Below are positions 33,483 to 42,446 of a DNA stretch of 64,000 nt, one piece after another; the first letter of the stretch is position 1, and every line of letters begins with the position of its first letter. This DNA comes from Rhodospirillaceae bacterium. Lineage in GTDB: Bacteria > Pseudomonadota > Alphaproteobacteria > Bin65. A program made the translations under genes and the position numbers. Location of the stretch: assembly GCA_028819475.1 (NCBI GenBank), contig JAPPLJ010000008.1:62001-126000 (forward strand). Direction: 5' to 3'. The notes beneath the pieces are model-generated. The model saw only the letters and a list, made by a program, of their open reading frames with translations, was not told the origin of the DNA and searched no databases.

Positions 33483-33813
33483 ACCGGCGCCTGCCGAACG
33501 ACGGAATCCCGCTGCCGCCTACGACGCGCAGGATACGTTTCGCTCCGGGTCGTTCCGGGCCGTCGGGTGCAGGACGGCTGCGTCGCAGACAAATTTAGCT
33601 GATAATTGTAACGCTGCTTTCGTTATTGGCGGTGGTATTGCAATTACTTGGCGAACTCTTGTTTCGCGCTGGCAGGGACAATTCCGTTTTTTCTTTCAGT
33701 AATTTCCGTTACTGAAGAAAAATTGCTTGATGCCCTGTCCGCCGTATAAATGGAATTGCAACCTGCCTGCCTCTTTCCGGTTGACCGGACTCATCCGAAC
33801 GGAGACTCGAACC
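33483..33813. other. Gene-free region upstream of yceI, with a dyad
   Basis: No gene is seen in these 331 bases. The segment 33590-33770 is markedly more AT-rich than its surroundings, as expected for a promoter region. It contains an inverted repeat annotated separately. No clean -35/-10 pair was assigned. Confidence 0.5.
33694..33715. promoter_or_regulatory. Inverted repeat in the yceI upstream region
   Basis: TTCAGTAA-N6-TTACTGAA is a perfect dyad with 8-base arms, flanked on the left by a T-run and on the right by an A-run. The T-run is on the wrong side for an intrinsic terminator in either direction, so an operator is more likely. It lies about 100 bases before the yceI start. Confidence 0.45.
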
Positions 33814-34386
33814 ATGAAAGCACGCACACTCGCAGCCATCCTTGCCGCCGCCATCGTGTTCTCGGCAACGGCGAGCCGGGCCGCTGAATACCGGATCGAT
33901 CCGGCCCACAGCTTCGTCCAGTTCAGGATCAGCCATCTCGGCTTTTCCTGGATGGTCGGCGTCTTCGACAAGATTTCGGGCAGCTTCGCATTCGATCCAG
34001 CGGCCGGACCGGGCGGCCAGAAGATTTCGGTCGAGATCGACACGGCCAGCATCGATTCGGGCCATGCCGAACGCGACAAGCATCTGCGTTCGCCCGACTT
34101 CCTGAACGTGCGGAAGTTTTCCAGAGCGACCTTCGTCAGCACCGGCTATGAGGGCGATGCCAAAGGCGGCACGATGAAGGGGAACCTGACGCTGATGGGC
34201 GTCACCAAGCCGATCGCCATCGCGGTGAAGAAAACCGGCGAAGGCAACGATCCGTGGGGCGGCTACCGCACCGGATTCGAGGGCTCGGTCACCCTGTCGC
34301 GCAAGGCTTTCGGCGCCGGCAGGAGCCTGGGCCCGGCGTCCGACACGGTGCATTTCTTCCTTTCGATCGAGGGAATTCGCAAGTAG
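33814..34386 (+). CDS. YceI-family periplasmic lipocalin-like protein
   Basis: A 190-residue secreted protein of the YceI family, a beta-barrel that binds polyisoprenoid lipids. A signal peptide (MKARTLAAILAAAIVFSATA, cleavage near SRAAE) precedes YRIDPAHSFVQFRISHLGFSW and KHLRSPDFLNVRKF, GNLTLMGVTKPIAI, EGSVTLSRKAFG, all typical. The ATG at 33814 has GGAG upstream; the frame is open further upstream but without a signal sequence there. It is followed by cytochrome b561, a pairing common in Proteobacteria. Confidence 0.94.
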   Translation: MKARTLAAILAAAIVFSATASRAAEYRIDPAHSFVQFRISHLGFSWMVGVFDKISGSFAFDPAAGPGGQKISVEIDTASIDSGHAERDKHLRSPDFLNVRKFSRATFVSTGYEGDAKGGTMKGNLTLMGVTKPIAIAVKKTGEGNDPWGGYRTGFEGSVTLSRKAFGAGRSLGPASDTVHFFLSIEGIRK

Positions 34387-34430
34387 GGATGGTTGGAATC
34401 CGGCGTTCCGCCACCCTTGGGGAACACGCC

Positions 34431-34997
34431 ATGTGGAAGAACGGCCGGAACCGCTACGGCCTGGTTTCGATTTCCTTTCACTGGGCCCTCGCCCTGACCT
34501 TCGTCGGGCTCGTCGGGCTCGGCGTTTGGATGGTCGGACTGAGTTACTACGATCCTTGGTACAACGATTCCCTCGCCCTTCATAAGGCGATCGGGATCGT
34601 CGCCCTGGCGCTCGCCCTTGCGAAATTCGGCTGGCGTCCGGCCGATCCGAAGCCTGCCCTGGCCGCGGATCTGAAGCGGCACGAGCGCATTGGCGCGACC
34701 GCCATGCACTGGCTCCTGAACGGGCTCATCATCCTTGTGCCGGCGACCGGCTACGTCATCTCGACGTCCGAGGGCGCCGGCATCGACATGTTCGGCCTGT
34801 TTGATGTTCCCGCATTGCTCGGAAAATCCGAGCAGCTGCGGGATCTTGCCATCGAGCTGCACTACTATCTGGCTTATGGCGGCGTCGCTCTGGCCGCCGT
34901 TCACGCCGGCGCGGCGCTCAAGCACCATTTCATCGACCGGGGCTCGACCTTGCGCCGGATGCTCAACCCGCGTGCTCCGTTCGGGCGGGGCAGCTGA
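34431..34997 (+). CDS. Cytochrome b561 (CybB family)
   Basis: A 188-residue inner-membrane di-heme b-type cytochrome with four predicted helices. Candidate heme ligands are in SFHWALALTF, LHKAIGIVALAL, AMHWLLNGLII and ELHYYLAYGG-VHAGAALKHHF. It would carry electrons between ubiquinol and the periplasm. The ATG at 34431 has GGGGA nine bases upstream; an alternative start is at 34389. It follows the YceI gene by 44 bases on the same strand, so the two are likely co-transcribed. Confidence 0.9.
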   Translation: MWKNGRNRYGLVSISFHWALALTFVGLVGLGVWMVGLSYYDPWYNDSLALHKAIGIVALALALAKFGWRPADPKPALAADLKRHERIGATAMHWLLNGLIILVPATGYVISTSEGAGIDMFGLFDVPALLGKSEQLRDLAIELHYYLAYGGVALAAVHAGAALKHHFIDRGSTLRRMLNPRAPFGRGS

Positions 34998-35190
34998 AAC
35001 GGCGAAGCCGATGGCGCGGGACGGCTAATCTCGTTCGGCTCGGTGCATCGGACCGATCGATTCCGCGGCCGAACCCTCTAAATCGGCCACTTTGCATTTG
35101 ATACGGACCCGCGGCGGATCGAATCGATATCGGCCAATCCCGGCATCGACAAAGCGTCCGGCAAGCTGCGGCGCTTCTCTTTCGGCCGCT

Positions 35191-36723
35191 TTACAGCGGG
35201 ATGTTCGCGTGCTTCTTCCACGGGTTCTCCAGCTTCTTGTTGCGCAGCAGGTCGAGGGAACGGCAGATGCGGCGGCGCGTGCTGCGCGGCATGATCACGT
35301 CGTCGATGAAGCCGCGGCGCCCGGCGATGAAGGGGTTGGCGAACTTGCGGCGGTATTCCTCAGTCCGCGCCTCGATCTTGTCCGCGTCGTCCCGGTCTTC
35401 GCGGAAAATGATCTCGACCGCGCCTTTCGGCCCCATCACGGCGATCTCGGCCTGCGGCCAGGCATAGTTGACGTCGCCGCGCAGATGCTTCGAGGCCATG
35501 ACGTCGTAGGCGCCGCCATAGGCCTTGCGGGTGATGACCGTCACTTTCGGCACGGTTGCTTCGGCATAGGCAAACAGCAGCTTCGCGCCGTGTTTGATGA
35601 TGCCGCCATACTCCTGCGCCGTGCCGGGCAGAAAACCGGGCACGTCGACAAAGGTCACAATCGGGATGTTGAAACAGTCGCAGAAGCGCACGAAACGCGC
35701 CGCCTTGCGCGACGAGTTGATATCGAGGCAACCGGCCAGCACCATCGGCTGGTTGGCGACGAAGCCGACCGTGCGCCCCGCCATCCGGCCGAAACCGATG
35801 ACGATATTCGCGGCGTGGTCTGGCTGAAGTTCGAAGAAATCGCCGTCGTCGGCAACCTTCAGGATCAGTTCCTTGATATCGTAGGGCTTGTTCGGATTGT
35901 CCGGGACCAACGAATCCAGCGAAGGCTCCGGCCGGTCGACCGGATCTTCCCAATCGCGCTGTGGCGTCGCCTCCCGGTTCGACGTCGGTAGGAAATCGAC
36001 AAACCGGCGCAGCTGCAGCAGGGCCTCGATATCGTTCTCGAAGGCCATGTCGGAGACGCCGGATTTCGAGGAATGGGTGATCGCGCCGCCCAGTTCCTCG
36101 GCCGTGACCTCCTCGTGGGTGACGGTCTTCACAACCTCCGGCCCGGTCACGAACATGTAGGAACTGTCTTCGACCATGAAGATGAAGTCGGTCATGGCCG
36201 GGGAATAGACCGCGCCGCCCGCGCACGGCCCCATGACGCAGGAAATCTGCGGGATGACGCCCGACGCCATGACGTTGCGCTGGAACACCTCGGCATAGCC
36301 CGCGAGCGAGGCGACGCCTTCCTGGATGCGTGCGCCGCCGGAATCGTTCAGGCCGATGACCGGCGCACCAACCTTCATCGCTTGGTCCATGATCTTGCAG
36401 ATTTTCTCGGCATGGGCTTCGGAGAGCGACCCGCCAAAGACGGTAAAGTCCTGGCTGAACACGAAGACGACCCGGCCGTTGATCCGGCCCCAGCCGGTCA
36501 CCACGCCGTCGCTCGGCACCCGCTGTTCTTCCATGCCGAAATCGGCGCAGCGATGCTCGACGAACATGTCGTATTCTTCGAAACTGTCCAAATCGAGCAG
36601 CACGTCGAGCCGCTCGCGCGCCGTCAATTTGCCCTTGGCGTGCTGGGCGTCGACCCGCCTCTGGCCGCCGCCGAGTCGCGCTGCTTCGCGCCGTTTGCCA
36701 AGTTCTGCAAGAATTTCCTGCAT
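35191..36723 (-). CDS. pccB: Propionyl-CoA carboxylase carboxyltransferase (beta) subunit
   Basis: A 510-residue carboxyltransferase. It shows [20 protein letters not shown], the first oxyanion region [31 protein letters not shown], the second [15 protein letters not shown] region, and the C-terminal [18 protein letters not shown]. Sequence flow is that of PccB rather than AccD. It combines with the biotinylated alpha subunit (30988-32994) to make methylmalonyl-CoA. It is the last gene of the minus-strand run that begins with rarA, 98 bases after the ATP12 gene. Confidence 0.93.
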   Translation of the reverse strand: MQEILAELGKRREAARLGGGQRRVDAQHAKGKLTARERLDVLLDLDSFEEYDMFVEHRCADFGMEEQRVPSDGVVTGWGRINGRVVFVFSQDFTVFGGSLSEAHAEKICKIMDQAMKVGAPVIGLNDSGGARIQEGVASLAGYAEVFQRNVMASGVIPQISCVMGPCAGGAVYSPAMTDFIFMVEDSSYMFVTGPEVVKTVTHEEVTAEELGGAITHSSKSGVSDMAFENDIEALLQLRRFVDFLPTSNREATPQRDWEDPVDRPEPSLDSLVPDNPNKPYDIKELILKVADDGDFFELQPDHAANIVIGFGRMAGRTVGFVANQPMVLAGCLDINSSRKAARFVRFCDCFNIPIVTFVDVPGFLPGTAQEYGGIIKHGAKLLFAYAEATVPKVTVITRKAYGGAYDVMASKHLRGDVNYAWPQAEIAVMGPKGAVEIIFREDRDDADKIEARTEEYRRKFANPFIAGRRGFIDDVIMPRSTRRRICRSLDLLRNKKLENPWKKHANIPL

Positions 36724-36807
36724 GACTGAATTCCCGCCCCGATCGGTGAGCGCCGGATCGGGATTAGAGCATCCTGCCCGGATCGTGACCAGTCCGTTGC
36801 GGTTTCG

Positions 36808-36821
36808 CCCGGCCGGCCGGG
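36808..36821. terminator. GC palindrome after the ATP12 stop codon
   Basis: CCCGGCCGGCCGGG is a self-complementary 14-mer immediately downstream of the ATP12 stop (minus strand). No T-run follows, so it may act as a pause or partial terminator before pccB. Confidence 0.25.
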
Positions 36822-37517
36822 TCAGACACGAAGCAAATGGCCCAACCGTGATGCCAGGGCGAGATCGGCGCTCGCGTGCGCCAGACGCGCTTCGGCCTCC
36901 TCGTCGGTGCCCCATTGCTCGATTTGGTGCCGCTCGTCCAGAAAGGCCGCCGCGGCGGCCTCATCGGCGGAAATTTCGCCTTCCATGATGGCCAGACCGA
37001 TCACGATGGATCCGGCGCCGGTCGCCCCCATTTGCAGCGCGGTGAGCGCGAAGTTGTCCTGCGCGACGATCACCCGTTCCAACCGTGCAATCGCATGCGG
37101 GTCCTGGGGCTGCGGGAGCATGCCGACGACTGCGCGCAACGCGATTCCGTGACGGCGCTCCAGCCAGTCCAGCAGCGGCTGCCACAGCGCCGCCTGCCGG
37201 GCAACCAGGGCTTCGGGCCGCTCGGCGCGGTAGCACAGGAGATCGGTTTCACCGTATCGCATCAACTCGGCGACCGTTTCCCGCCGTGCGTCCGGCATCC
37301 GGTCGACCGCCGTGTTCGCAAGCTGCGAGAGCGGCATGGACAAAGGATCGACCCGATCTCCTTGCGCGGCCCACTCTTCGCACAAAGCCCTGGCGAGCGC
37401 CTTAGTCGGGACGCGCAGCGCCGCGCGGGCCGGCGTCCGAACCGGCCGGCCATCGAGCGAAATTCCGCAGCCGCCGTCAAACTCCTCGACGGCTGCCTCC
37501 CTGTAAAATCGTTTCAT
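36822..37517 (-). CDS. ATP12-family F1F0 ATP synthase assembly chaperone
   Basis: A 231-residue ATP12-family protein, the chaperone that keeps the F1 alpha subunit competent for assembly; the family is characteristic of alphaproteobacteria and mitochondria. Recognisable parts are [60 protein letters not shown] (given in pieces), [15 protein letters not shown], and [11 protein letters not shown]. The start ATG shares four bases (ATGA) with the AsmA-like gene's stop, implying translational coupling. F1F0 genes are not in this window. Confidence 0.92.
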   Translation of the reverse strand: MKRFYREAAVEEFDGGCGISLDGRPVRTPARAALRVPTKALARALCEEWAAQGDRVDPLSMPLSQLANTAVDRMPDARRETVAELMRYGETDLLCYRAERPEALVARQAALWQPLLDWLERRHGIALRAVVGMLPQPQDPHAIARLERVIVAQDNFALTALQMGATGAGSIVIGLAIMEGEISADEAAAAAFLDERHQIEQWGTDEEAEARLAHASADLALASRLGHLLRV

Positions 37518-39367
37518 TCCCGAAACGGGTTGAGCTTCTTGAGGTCGTCCAGCAAACGCCCGGCTCCCGATTTGCTTTTCTTGGCGCGGGGTTTCTCCGC
37601 CCGGCCGGATGTTTCGGCCGCCTCCCGTGCCCCGCATCTCCGGCGGGCATCGTTCTTGCCCTTCGTTGCCCTGAATGGTCGCGTGACAAAGCCGAGCAAT
37701 TCGGTTGCCGCGCGTTTCGGGATAGCCGTCGCTTCGACCGATATGTCCGGATCGGTGAGGGAACCGGTGACCGAAATCGGAAGAATGCTTGCCAGCCGGG
37801 TCAGGCTAACCCCCTTGCCGGCCGGAACGAAGCGGAAATCCAGCGATTCGCGCCCTAGGTTCACGGCGCCCTGCCCGTAAAAGGTCACCCTGTTCGTATC
37901 GAGCACGAGCTGTCTGCCCCGCCCGACGCCGCGGCCATCGAACTGCAATGCGAATTCGCCGCAAACGACCCGGAGCCCGCCGGGCTTCCGGGCCAGAAAT
38001 TTCAGCAAATCGGTCGTTGCGACGTCGAACAGGCGGTTGGCGACGGGCCCCCGTCCGATCGTCACCGTGACCGGCCCCTTGAGCGTCGAGGCAATGGCGT
38101 GTGCCGAACGTCCGGCGCCGGTGACCCGGGCGCGCGCAGCGACCGGAGCGTCGATCAGAGGTTCACCAAGCGCCTGCCGGAGCACCGCACCGGAGGAAAT
38201 CCGCGACGCCCACAAATCCGCGGAAAATTTCGGCGTCCGACTGCCGATGTCAAGCCGCAGAGTGCCGGCAATCCGGCCCTTGGCCAGCCGGCTGCTGAAT
38301 TTGCGCACGGCCACCCGGCCGTCCCGGAGCGCAACTTCAGCCCGCACCTTGTCGAATGCGTTGCGCGCCACGACCAGCCGTTTCATTCCGATCGTGATTT
38401 TCCCGTTGACCAAGCCGAGAATGCCGAGCAGCAGTTCGTCTTCCGGGAACAGGACAGGCGCTCCGCCCGGGTTCCGCGTTGCGGTCCCGCCCGACGCCCC
38501 GCTCTTCGCTGGCTCAGGCTTGCCATCGCCCCGGCCGGTTGCAGCCGCGATCTGGTCGAGGTCCAGCAACTCGGCATCGACGCTGCCTGAAATTTCCGGC
38601 AGGGGGCCGGAGAGATCGGCAGCGCCTGAAGCCCGCAACCGGCTCCGCCCGACAGTCAGCGCTACTGCCACCGGGTAATTCCGGACCCGCCCGAACAGGG
38701 CGTCGAGCTGACCGAGGGTCCCTTCCGCGGCAACAGCGAGGCCATTGTAGGCGCCGCGGGCGTTGAAGGCGATGGCGCTCTCGAAGGTCGGCGCCCGCGC
38801 AGCGACCTTGTCGATCCGCAGCCTGCTGATCAGCCCGCTGCGGCCGTCGCGGAAGGTGACGACGGACTCCTCGATCCGGACATGCTTCAACAACGGTACG
38901 ACGGGCACCGCGGAAGACACGGTATTGTCGGGCGCCTCGGACGGTGTTCCGGTATCTTCGCCGACCCTTTCGGCAAACAGCCAGTTCGCTGCGCCTTCGG
39001 CATTCGTCTCAAGCAGCAGGTCTGCGCCGATCAATCGGAAGCGCGTCACCTTGATTACGCCGCCAATCAGCGGCAGCAGGGCGATTTCGATTTCGGCGCG
39101 TTTTGCCGTCAACATCTGCGGCCGCGAACCCCAATCCGCGTTGGCGACGGCCAGGTCGGTCAACCCAATCGAAGGCGATGAGGCCAGAATAATCTGCTCG
39201 ATCCGGCCGCCGATCGTGACCGTCCGACCGGTGGCGTCCTCCACAGCGGCGGCGATGTCGTCGCGGTAGGCCGTGAAATCGGTTGTACCGACAGTAATGA
39301 CCGCGACCACGACGACGAGGATCGCGACAACCGCCAAACCGATTGCACCGCGCAGAAACCAGCGCAT
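37514..39367 (-). CDS. AsmA-family protein
   Basis: A 617-residue protein of the AsmA/TamB-like group, thought to bridge the inner and outer membranes for phospholipid transport or to act in outer membrane assembly. It has one N-terminal membrane helix (GAIGLAVVAILVVVVAVITV), the AsmA N-terminal pattern DIAAAVEDATGRTVTIGG, then long beta-rich repeats, a Gly/Pro linker near residues 280-300, and the AsmA C-terminal core around TVTIGRGPVANRLFDVATTD. The last 45 residues are Lys/Arg-rich. GGAGGG precedes the ATG. It is 14 bases downstream of the RluA-family gene and overlaps the ATP12 start. Confidence 0.87.
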   Translation of the reverse strand: MRWFLRGAIGLAVVAILVVVVAVITVGTTDFTAYRDDIAAAVEDATGRTVTIGGRIEQIILASSPSIGLTDLAVANADWGSRPQMLTAKRAEIEIALLPLIGGVIKVTRFRLIGADLLLETNAEGAANWLFAERVGEDTGTPSEAPDNTVSSAVPVVPLLKHVRIEESVVTFRDGRSGLISRLRIDKVAARAPTFESAIAFNARGAYNGLAVAAEGTLGQLDALFGRVRNYPVAVALTVGRSRLRASGAADLSGPLPEISGSVDAELLDLDQIAAATGRGDGKPEPAKSGASGGTATRNPGGAPVLFPEDELLLGILGLVNGKITIGMKRLVVARNAFDKVRAEVALRDGRVAVRKFSSRLAKGRIAGTLRLDIGSRTPKFSADLWASRISSGAVLRQALGEPLIDAPVAARARVTGAGRSAHAIASTLKGPVTVTIGRGPVANRLFDVATTDLLKFLARKPGGLRVVCGEFALQFDGRGVGRGRQLVLDTNRVTFYGQGAVNLGRESLDFRFVPAGKGVSLTRLASILPISVTGSLTDPDISVEATAIPKRAATELLGFVTRPFRATKGKNDARRRCGAREAAETSGRAEKPRAKKSKSGAGRLLDDLKKLNPFRE

Positions 39368-39381
39368 CGTGTCCCTCCGCC

Positions 39382-40401
39382 CTACTCTCCGACCGCGCCG
39401 AGGCCGAAAGGATCGGTGTCTGCGCGTGCGTCGAAGCCCATCGTATCGAACGTCTCTGACATATGGGGCGGCAACGCGGCTTCTACATCGATCCATCCGC
39501 CTGCCGGATGCGGCGCGACCAGTCGCTGCGCATGCAGATGGACCTGGCGCGACAGGCCGGCGACGAACGCGGCGCTACCGCCATACTTGCCATCTCCGAG
39601 GATGGGTGTCCCGATCGCCGAGCAATGCGCACGCAACTGGTGGGTCCGGCCGGTCAGCGGCATGAGGGCGAGCCAGGTCAACTGGTTTGCCGCGTGGTCG
39701 ATGACCGCATAACGGGTTCGTGCGGAGCGGGTGTCATCGGCTTTCCTGCCGGTTCCGGTGTCTTCCCCGACGACTGTCCGCTCGCCGGCCGGGCCCGCGC
39801 GCTTGGCAAGCGCGAGGTCGATGAATCCGCGCCGCCGCTCCGGCGTCCCGACCACGACCGCCCAATACAGCTTGTGCACCGCCCGGCCGCGAAATGCCGC
39901 GGCCAGCGCCGAGGTCGCCTGCCGCGTCAGGCCGACGACGATGACGCCGCTGGTATCCTTGTCGAGCCGATGCACCAAGCGCGGCGGTTCGGCGGAGCGT
40001 CTCAGGCTTTGCAGCATGCCATCGAGGTGTCGAATCTGTCCGGAGCCGCCCTGGACCGGCAGCCCCGCCGGCTTGTTCAGGACGAGAATGGCGTCATCCC
40101 GATACAGTGCGATCGACTCGAGGAATTTCCGGTCTTCCCGCGTCGATCCGGCCGGCCGTTCTGTCTGGCGTCTCGCCGGGACCGCGTCCTGCAACCCAAG
40201 CTCCAGTGGCGGGATACGGATCACCTGGCCGGGAGAGAGTCTGTGCCCGGCCTTCACCCGTTTGCCGTCGACCCGTACCTGGCCGGTGCGCAGAAGTTTC
40301 TCCAGCCGGCCGTGACCCAACTCCGGGAATTTCTGCCTGAACCAGCGGTCGAGCCGCTGGTCGGCGTCGGTTTCCGCAACGGTGTGCCGGGTTACAGGCA
40401 T
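39382..40401 (-). CDS. RluA-family 23S rRNA pseudouridine synthase
   Basis: A 339-residue pseudouridine synthase. An N-terminal S4 RNA-binding domain (RLDRWFRQKFPELGHGRLEK, given in part, then VRVDGKRVKAGHRLSPGQ) precedes the catalytic domain, with D147 in HRLDKDTSG the invariant nucleophile. PLTGRTHQLRAHCSAIGTPILGD is another family motif, with Arg and His for RNA contact. This layout fits RluC/RluD. It begins six bases after the stop of a 28-codon ORF that itself starts at the rarA stop. Which rRNA uridine is modified cannot be said. Confidence 0.93.
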   Translation of the reverse strand: MPVTRHTVAETDADQRLDRWFRQKFPELGHGRLEKLLRTGQVRVDGKRVKAGHRLSPGQVIRIPPLELGLQDAVPARRQTERPAGSTREDRKFLESIALYRDDAILVLNKPAGLPVQGGSGQIRHLDGMLQSLRRSAEPPRLVHRLDKDTSGVIVVGLTRQATSALAAAFRGRAVHKLYWAVVVGTPERRRGFIDLALAKRAGPAGERTVVGEDTGTGRKADDTRSARTRYAVIDHAANQLTWLALMPLTGRTHQLRAHCSAIGTPILGDGKYGGSAAFVAGLSRQVHLHAQRLVAPHPAGGWIDVEAALPPHMSETFDTMGFDARADTDPFGLGAVGE

Positions 40402-40407
40402 CGTTAC

Positions 40408-40494
40408 TCAGCGTGACGCGGCACGATCCGCCAGCCGCCCGGCCCAACGATCCAGCGCCGATTCGGCGGCTGAGGCTGCAAGCAGGACCTTCAT
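40408..40494 (-). CDS. Candidate 28-residue small ORF between rarA and the RluA-family gene
   Basis: ATG at 40494 shares four bases (ATGA) with the rarA stop and the reading frame closes at 40408, six bases before the RluA-family start. The peptide begins MKVLLAASAAESALDRW and is rich in Ala and Arg with no recognised motif. GGAAGA is close before the ATG. The tight joints at both ends suggest translation, but length and composition could be chance. CrcB genes sometimes occupy this slot in relatives; I see no convincing CrcB similarity beyond MK-LL. Confidence 0.25.
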   Translation of the reverse strand: MKVLLAASAAESALDRWAGRLADRAASR

Positions 40495-41846
40495 TCTTCC
40501 GTGTCGTCGGGCGCCGGGTTGCCGGCTTGTGCCCGGCGCGCACGCAGGCGCGACCAATAGTCGAGCCGCTTGCGGATATCGCGCTCGAAGCCGCGCTCGA
40601 CCGGGCGGTAATAGGCCTCCCGCGGCATACCGTCCGGAAAATAGTTCTGTCCCGAAAAGCTGTCTTCCTCGTCGTGGTCGTAGGCATAGCCGGCGCCGTA
40701 GCCCAGATCCTTCATCAGCCTGGTCGGCGCGTTTAGAATATGCTTCGGCGGGGCGAGCGATCCGGTCTTGCGGGCTCTCTGCGTGGCTGCGCCGAGAGCC
40801 TTGTAGGCCGCGTTCGACTTCGGCGCCGACGCGAGATAGATGACGAGCTGGGCGAGAACCAGTTCGCCCTCGGGCGAACCGATTCGCTCGAAGGCCTGCC
40901 AGGCCGCAATCGCCTGCGTAAGCGCGTTCGGGTCGGCAAGGCCGACATCCTCCACGGCAAACCGGGTCAGCCGCCGGGCGATATAGTGCGGGTCTTCACC
41001 GCCGCTGAGCATCCGGGCCAGCCAGTACAGACCGGCGTCGCAGTCCGAGCCGCGCAGACTCTTGTGCAGAGCGCTGATCAGATTGTAGTGGCTTTCCTGC
41101 CCCTTGTCGTAGAGCGGCGCCCGGCGCTGGACCAGCGACGCCAAGGCCGCAGTATCGACATCGCCCGCGGTATCCGCAGCCCAGACGGTTTCCGCCAAAT
41201 TCAGAAGATAGCGCCCGTCGCCGTCAGCCATCGCCTTGAGAGCACTGCGGGCCTCGGCGGTGAGGTTCAGCGGCTTCCGTTCCACGGATTCGGCGTGCAC
41301 CAACAATGATTCGAGGGCTGCGTCGTCAAGCCGGTTCAGCACCAGCACCCGGCAGCGGGAAAGCAGCGCGGGATTGAGCTCGAAAGACGGATTTTCAGTC
41401 GTCGCGCCGACCAGGATGACCGTGCCGTCCTCGACAACCGGCAGGAAGGCATCCTGCTGGGCCCGGTTGAAGCGGTGGATTTCGTCGACGAACAGGAGCG
41501 TGCCCTGCCCGCCGGTCCGCCGCTGTCGAGCCGCCTCGAATATCTTGCGCAGTTCGGCGACGCCGGAGAATACGGCAGAAACCGGCTCGAAATGAAGCGC
41601 CGTCCGATCGGCCGCCAGGCGCGCGATGGTCGTCTTTCCGGTGCCTGGCGGACCCCACAGGATGTGCGATACGAGGGAATCGGCCGCCAGCATCCGGCCG
41701 ATCGGCGCTTCGGGGCCGATCAGGTGGTCCTGTCCGACGATACCTTCCAGGGTTTCCGGCCGCAGCCGGTCGGCCAGTGGCCGGGGCGCATGACCTTCGA
41801 ACAAACCAGGGGGATTCTGCGGCGTCGCGCTAAGCGCCATCGGCAT
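40491..41846 (-). CDS. rarA: Replication-associated recombination protein RarA (MgsA)
   Basis: A 451-residue AAA+ ATPase acting at stalled replication forks, homologous to eukaryotic WRNIP1. It shows the N-terminal PLADRLRPETLEGIVGQDHL, Walker A WGPPGTGKTTIARL, Walker B LLFVDEIHRFNRAQQD, sensor 1 ATTENPSFELNPALLSRC, and the C-terminal tetramerisation region QESHYNLISALHKSLRGSD and FPDGMPREAYYRP. Length matches the family. It starts 77 bases after rplQ; M3 at 41840 is an alternative start. It heads a compact run of minus-strand genes ending in pccB. Confidence 0.96.
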   Translation of the reverse strand: MPMALSATPQNPPGLFEGHAPRPLADRLRPETLEGIVGQDHLIGPEAPIGRMLAADSLVSHILWGPPGTGKTTIARLAADRTALHFEPVSAVFSGVAELRKIFEAARQRRTGGQGTLLFVDEIHRFNRAQQDAFLPVVEDGTVILVGATTENPSFELNPALLSRCRVLVLNRLDDAALESLLVHAESVERKPLNLTAEARSALKAMADGDGRYLLNLAETVWAADTAGDVDTAALASLVQRRAPLYDKGQESHYNLISALHKSLRGSDCDAGLYWLARMLSGGEDPHYIARRLTRFAVEDVGLADPNALTQAIAAWQAFERIGSPEGELVLAQLVIYLASAPKSNAAYKALGAATQRARKTGSLAPPKHILNAPTRLMKDLGYGAGYAYDHDEEDSFSGQNYFPDGMPREAYYRPVERGFERDIRKRLDYWSRLRARRAQAGNPAPDDTEE

Positions 41847-41923
41847 TCACCCGGTCAAGGCGCCGACCCGAGCGTCACGCAGCGGCGGAACGGACATTCC
41901 GGAGCGGTTCCGCGCCGTGGCGC

Positions 41924-42349
41924 CTAGCTCTCTTCCGCCTCGGCCACCTCGGCGTCCTGGGTCGGCCCACTGTCCTGCCCCCTCGCATCGGGGTCGCGGT
42001 CGACCAGTTCGATAACCGCCATTGGCGCCGAATCGCCATAGCGGAAGCCGGCGCGCAGCACCCTAGTATATCCGCCCCGGCGCAAGGCGTAGCGCTCGGC
42101 CAGCGTACCGAACAGCTTTTCGGTGAGCGCCCGGTCCTTCAACACCGCCAGAGCCTGCCGGCGCGCATGCAGGTCGCCGCGCTTGCCCAGCGTGATAAGG
42201 CGGTCGGTAACGCCGCGCAGATCCTTCGCCTTGGGCAGGGTCGTCCTGATCTGCTCGTGCTTGATAAGCGCCGCCGCCATATTGGCGAACATGGCCTTGC
42301 GGTGGCTGCTCGTCCGGTTCAGCTTCCGGCCGCTTAGTCTGTGGCGCAT
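41924..42349 (-). CDS. rplQ: 50S ribosomal protein L17
   Basis: 141-residue L17, which lines the exit side of the large subunit. The canonical N-terminus [17 protein letters not shown] and [20 protein letters not shown] are present. The last 25 residues ([20 protein letters not shown]) form an acidic extension of the kind common in alphaproteobacteria. It ends the alpha operon (rpsM-rpsK-rpoA-rplQ); no clear T-run terminator is visible in the 77 bases before rarA, so read-through is likely. Confidence 0.97.
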   Translation of the reverse strand: MRHRLSGRKLNRTSSHRKAMFANMAAALIKHEQIRTTLPKAKDLRGVTDRLITLGKRGDLHARRQALAVLKDRALTEKLFGTLAERYALRRGGYTRVLRAGFRYGDSAPMAVIELVDRDPDARGQDSGPTQDAEVAEAEES

Positions 42350-42446
42350 GGCTCCAACTCCCCGGCGGCCTCGGTCGGCCGATCTGTTCCTGCTGCCCCA
42401 GCCGGAAAACCGAAGGCAAGCGCGACGTGTTCTGGCGCGACCCGCT

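Noticed and set aside
35041-35190. A small gene between cytochrome b561 and pccB
   Set aside because: No start with a ribosome site and no family pattern; the region is only the downstream end of pccB and b561.
40408-40494. A remnant of crcB
   Set aside because: Only the first few residues (MK-LL) could match; no Gly-rich CrcB motif is present.
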